Below, piece by piece: positions 13,432-15,404 of a DNA stretch of 15,404 bases. Every line of letters starts with the position of its first letter. Position 1 is the first letter of the stretch. This DNA is from Candidatus Hecatellales archaeon (GTDB lineage Archaea; Thermoproteota; Bathyarchaeia; Hecatellales; Hecatellaceae), in NCBI GenBank assembly GCA_003662305.1, contig QMXU01000008.1, positions 1 to 15,404 of the forward strand, written 5' to 3'. Below the pieces are notes generated by a model, which was not told the DNA's origin, ran no database searches, and saw only the letters and a program-made list of their open reading frames with translations. Made by a program: the position numbers and the translations under genes.

Positions 13432-14874
13432 CTAGGCACCCCCAAGCAGCAGGCTGACAGCCCCGCTGAGCATTTCAACCACCGGAGTCGGATAAACGCC
13501 GAAAAGAACGCATAGGAAGGCCAGGAAAAGCATGGATGCCAGCATGGATGGTGAGGCCTCCTTCGCTTCTGGGCTTCTCCCGGAAGGCTTGCCCATGAAG
13601 ACAGCGTGGAAGAACCTTAACAGGTAGGCCAGGGTTGTAACGCTTACCACCAGCATCACGACCACCAAGGCAGGGTAGCCGGCTTCAAAGGCAGCCATGC
13701 AAACGAAAAACTTGCTGACAAACCCTGTGAAGGGGGGAACCCCTGCCAGCGAAAGCACCGCTATCAACGTTAAAACAGCCGTGGCAGGCATGCTGCGGGA
13801 AAGCCCTCCCAGCTCCCTGAAGCTTCTGGTCCCCGAAGCCTTGATAACCGCTCCGGCACAGAGGAAGAGGAGGCCCTTACCCAGGCTGTGGCTTAAAACG
13901 TGATAGAGGCTTCCAAGTAGCCCCAGCGGGGTGGCTAAGCCTGCACCCAGCAGGATGAAGCCTATATGGTCCACGCTTGAGTAGGCCATCATCCGCTTCA
14001 TGTCGGTTTGAGCCAGGGCCAACATCGTTCCAACCACCATGCTTATGAGGCCGAAGGAAACCAGCAGGCTTCCAACCTCTCCACCCGGGGTTAAAACTGA
14101 AACCGCGGACAGAAGCCTCATAAGGGCGAAGGCTGCCGTGTGGATCATGGCTCCGGAGAGGAGGCTGCTCACGGAGGAGGGAGCCTCAGCATGGGCGTCT
14201 GGAAGCCAGGCGTGCAGGGGCACCATTCCAGCCTTCAAACCTAAACCTAAAACGGCGAAAAGCCCGATGTAGGGGAGAACCACAGCTGAATCGTAGGGGA
14301 CTCTGCCTTTAAGCTCAGCCAGCTGAAGGGTTCCGAAGGCCTGGTAGGTTAGGAGGATGCTTAAAAGCATGAAAACCGCGCCCAGCGTGCACAGGATTAC
14401 ATATTTGTAGCCTGCCTCTGCAGCCTCCTTCCCCGTTCTATAGGCTACCAGAACGCAGGAAGCCAGCGTCATGACTTCCAAGGCCACGTACATGGAGACA
14501 AGGCTGTCAGCTAACACCATGGCCAGCATGCCTGCCACGAAAAGGTGGAGGCACAGGTAATACCGGTCAAGGTTCATTTCACCGTCCATATACTTCACGG
14601 AGTATAGGGTTGCTGTGAAGCCTAGGAGGGTTACGGTTAAAGCCATGAAGACGCCGAGCCCGTCTAAGCTTAAGCCGGGAAGGCTGAAGGCAGGCGGAGA
14701 GCCTCCTGAAACCAGGAGGAAAAGGTGGAAGGCTACGAGGAAAGCTAGAAACTCTAGGGCTGCTGAAAGCCAGCTTCGGGCTTTACCTGAAACTTTCCCT
14801 ACGGCTGGAGATAGGGCTCCGGCGATTACTGGGAGAAGCATAAGCCAGAGGAGAGGACTGAAGATGTACGGCAA
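13432..14874 (-). CDS. Antiporter-like membrane subunit (HyfF/NuoN/NuoM-like)
   Basis: This 480-residue membrane protein is a second NuoL/M/N-family subunit, closest in length to HyfD/HyfF or NuoN. Visible features are Glu133 in YVALEVMTLASC, Lys214 in LGLKAGMVPLHAWLPDAHAEAP (TM7) and Lys333 in HSLGKGLLFLCAGAV. In the TM8 segment GAMIHTAAFALMR, His245 stands where the HyfB-like neighbour has Lys265 and where many family members have Lys. About 14 hydrophobic segments are present and there is no C-terminal lateral-helix extension. It likely forms another ion path in the membrane arm. The start is TTG 14874, supported by AGGTGGTGA 7 nt upstream. An in-frame ATG at 14841 is the alternative but would remove the first part of TM1. 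Confidence 0.93.
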   Translation of the reverse strand: MPYIFSPLLWLMLLPVIAGALSPAVGKVSGKARSWLSAALEFLAFLVAFHLFLLVSGGSPPAFSLPGLSLDGLGVFMALTVTLLGFTATLYSVKYMDGEMNLDRYYLCLHLFVAGMLAMVLADSLVSMYVALEVMTLASCVLVAYRTGKEAAEAGYKYVILCTLGAVFMLLSILLTYQAFGTLQLAELKGRVPYDSAVVLPYIGLFAVLGLGLKAGMVPLHAWLPDAHAEAPSSVSSLLSGAMIHTAAFALMRLLSAVSVLTPGGEVGSLLVSFGLISMVVGTMLALAQTDMKRMMAYSSVDHIGFILLGAGLATPLGLLGSLYHVLSHSLGKGLLFLCAGAVIKASGTRSFRELGGLSRSMPATAVLTLIAVLSLAGVPPFTGFVSKFFVCMAAFEAGYPALVVVMLVVSVTTLAYLLRFFHAVFMGKPSGRSPEAKEASPSMLASMLFLAFLCVLFGVYPTPVVEMLSGAVSLLLGGA

Positions 14875-14881
14875 GCCTTGT

Positions 14882-14890
14882 TCACCACCT
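14882..14890 (-). promoter_or_regulatory. Shine-Dalgarno deciding the TTG start of the HyfF-like gene
   Basis: Minus-strand AGGTGGTGA (14890-14882) contains GGTGA, matching the 3' end of archaeal 16S rRNA, and lies 7 nt before TTG 14874. Its TGA is also the stop codon of the HyfE-like gene, consistent with coupled translation. Confidence 0.55.
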
Positions 14891-15404
14891 CAAAAGGTTC
14901 GCCCTCCAAACGTCTAAGCTCCCATACCGCTGGTATACCAGGAACGCCATCCACAGCATAACGCCTACAACCGCCAGCTCCATCAGGTCGAAGGCTATGG
15001 AGGCTACCGGAGGCCCTGCGAACTCTAGGAAGAGCCCGTGAGCCGCGTTTATGGCAACGTAGACGCCTAAGACCACCTTGAAGAGGTCTCTTTTCAGCAT
15101 TGCCATGAAGACGCCTAGGGCCAGGCTTAACGCCCAAACCATAACCGGCAGGCTTACCTTGAAAAGCGATAAAGCTGCTGCCGCCGCGACCAGCAGAACA
15201 CCCAGGGCGGAGAGAGATAAAACCGCTGGAAGAGCTGCTGTCTCCCTTCTGACACCAGTCCTCCTAACGAAGAGCAGAAGTAAGGCGAAAACAGCCAGGC
15301 TGACAGCCAGCCTAACCGTGAACCCTTCCACGTGGGTGAAGCTTAAAGGAAGCAGGGCTAAGCCGTGCAGCAAAGCGAAAAAGGAGAGCTGATGGAAGTC
15401 TTTA
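14882..15404 (-). CDS. HyfE-like (NuoK-related) membrane subunit, 5' end off window
   Basis: The C-terminal half aligns by eye with E. coli HyfE: KRDLFKVVLGVYVAINAAHG, the following helices, and a tail YQRYGSLDVWRANLL close to HyfE's THGTLDVNNLT. HyfE combines a NuoK-like core with extra helices and is specific to Hyf/Hyc-like and related complexes. About five transmembrane segments are visible. The frame stays open to the right edge. The first visible start is TTG 15373 (163 residues), but the codons upstream of it encode more hydrophobic residues (LSFFALL), and the alignment suggests about 35-40 further N-terminal residues as in full-length HyfE (about 216). I therefore treat it as truncated by the window. 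More hydrogenase genes may lie beyond the edge. Confidence 0.82.
   Translation of the reverse strand, partial: KDFHQLSFFALLHGLALLPLSFTHVEGFTVRLAVSLAVFALLLLFVRRTGVRRETAALPAVLSLSALGVLLVAAAAALSLFKVSLPVMVWALSLALGVFMAMLKRDLFKVVLGVYVAINAAHGLFLEFAGPPVASIAFDLMELAVVGVMLWMAFLVYQRYGSLDVWRANLLRW

Noticed and set aside
12947..13435. 162-codon open frame on the plus strand
   Set aside because: It is antisense to the hydrogenase small subunit, which has all expected cluster ligands.
11089..14874. Stand-alone Mrp-type Na+/H+ antiporter operon
   Set aside because: The antiporter-like genes alternate with hydrogenase small, NuoC-like, large, NuoH-like and ferredoxin subunits, with gaps of only a few bases.
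7869..15404. Respiratory complex I (Nuo/Fpo) or an Ehr-type complex without NiFe
   Set aside because: The large subunit keeps RICGIC and DPCLCC, the four nickel ligands, and a C-terminal extension. Complex I and Ehr lack these.
1..15404. CRISPR arrays, tRNA or rRNA genes, insertion sequences, integrase sites
   Set aside because: I saw no regularly spaced repeats, no tRNA cloverleaf-like segments, no transposase or integrase motifs, and no long terminal inverted repeats.

Overview
The window looks archaeal. It encodes an aRF1-type release factor (NIKS and GGQ motifs plus a zinc-ribbon region), an archaeal-type UMP kinase, archaeal-looking TATA elements, GGTGA/GGAGG-type Shine-Dalgarno sites and many GTG/TTG starts. 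The energy-converting [NiFe] hydrogenase operon would fit an anaerobe, for example a Bathyarchaeia-like or other TACK lineage. That placement is a guess, because no rRNA or other decisive marker is present.

Layout, left to right. (1) Positions 1-92 may hold the 3' end of a plus-strand membrane protein, converging on a GyrI-like protein gene (103-717, minus) that lies downstream of prf1 (791-2044, minus). (2) Positions 2159-6185 (minus) form a tight four-gene operon, transcribed right to left: Tat-exported substrate-binding protein, radical SAM enzyme, FecCD-type permease, ATPase. This is an iron-chelate/corrinoid-type importer with a radical SAM enzyme built into it. The radical SAM cluster motif is CX5CX2C, the unusual spacing known from HcgA/HmdB. 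(3) A 150-bp divergent intergenic region (6186-6335) has a TATA candidate for each direction and a bulged 9+9 inverted repeat. It separates the importer from a plus-strand group: pyrH (6336-7019), a small winged-helix protein (7028-7303), and an sfsA gene that has lost its central section and is frameshifted (7313-7865). (4) From 7869 to the right edge, on the minus strand, is a group 4 membrane-bound [NiFe] hydrogenase operon. In transcription order: HyfE-like (5' end beyond the window), HyfF/NuoN-like, small subunit (NuoB/HyfI-like), HyfB/NuoL-like, NuoC-like, large subunit (NuoD-like with all four Ni-binding cysteines), NuoH/HyfC-like, and an 8Fe ferredoxin subunit (NuoI/HyfH-like).

The hydrogenase genes are separated by only 2-8 nt and encode one complex. 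Electrons probably enter from ferredoxin through the HyfH-like and small subunits, the large subunit makes or oxidises H2, and the NuoH-like and two antiporter-like subunits move ions. No hydrogenase maturation genes are in the window. The importer and the hydrogenase could both serve metal or cofactor needs, but nothing in the sequence links them directly.

The points most worth a second look are the radical SAM gene inside the importer operon, the sfsA deletion whose junction falls on an AGGCTT word, the strong excess of AGGCTT/AAGCCT hexamers across the whole window, and the inverted repeat between the divergent promoters.
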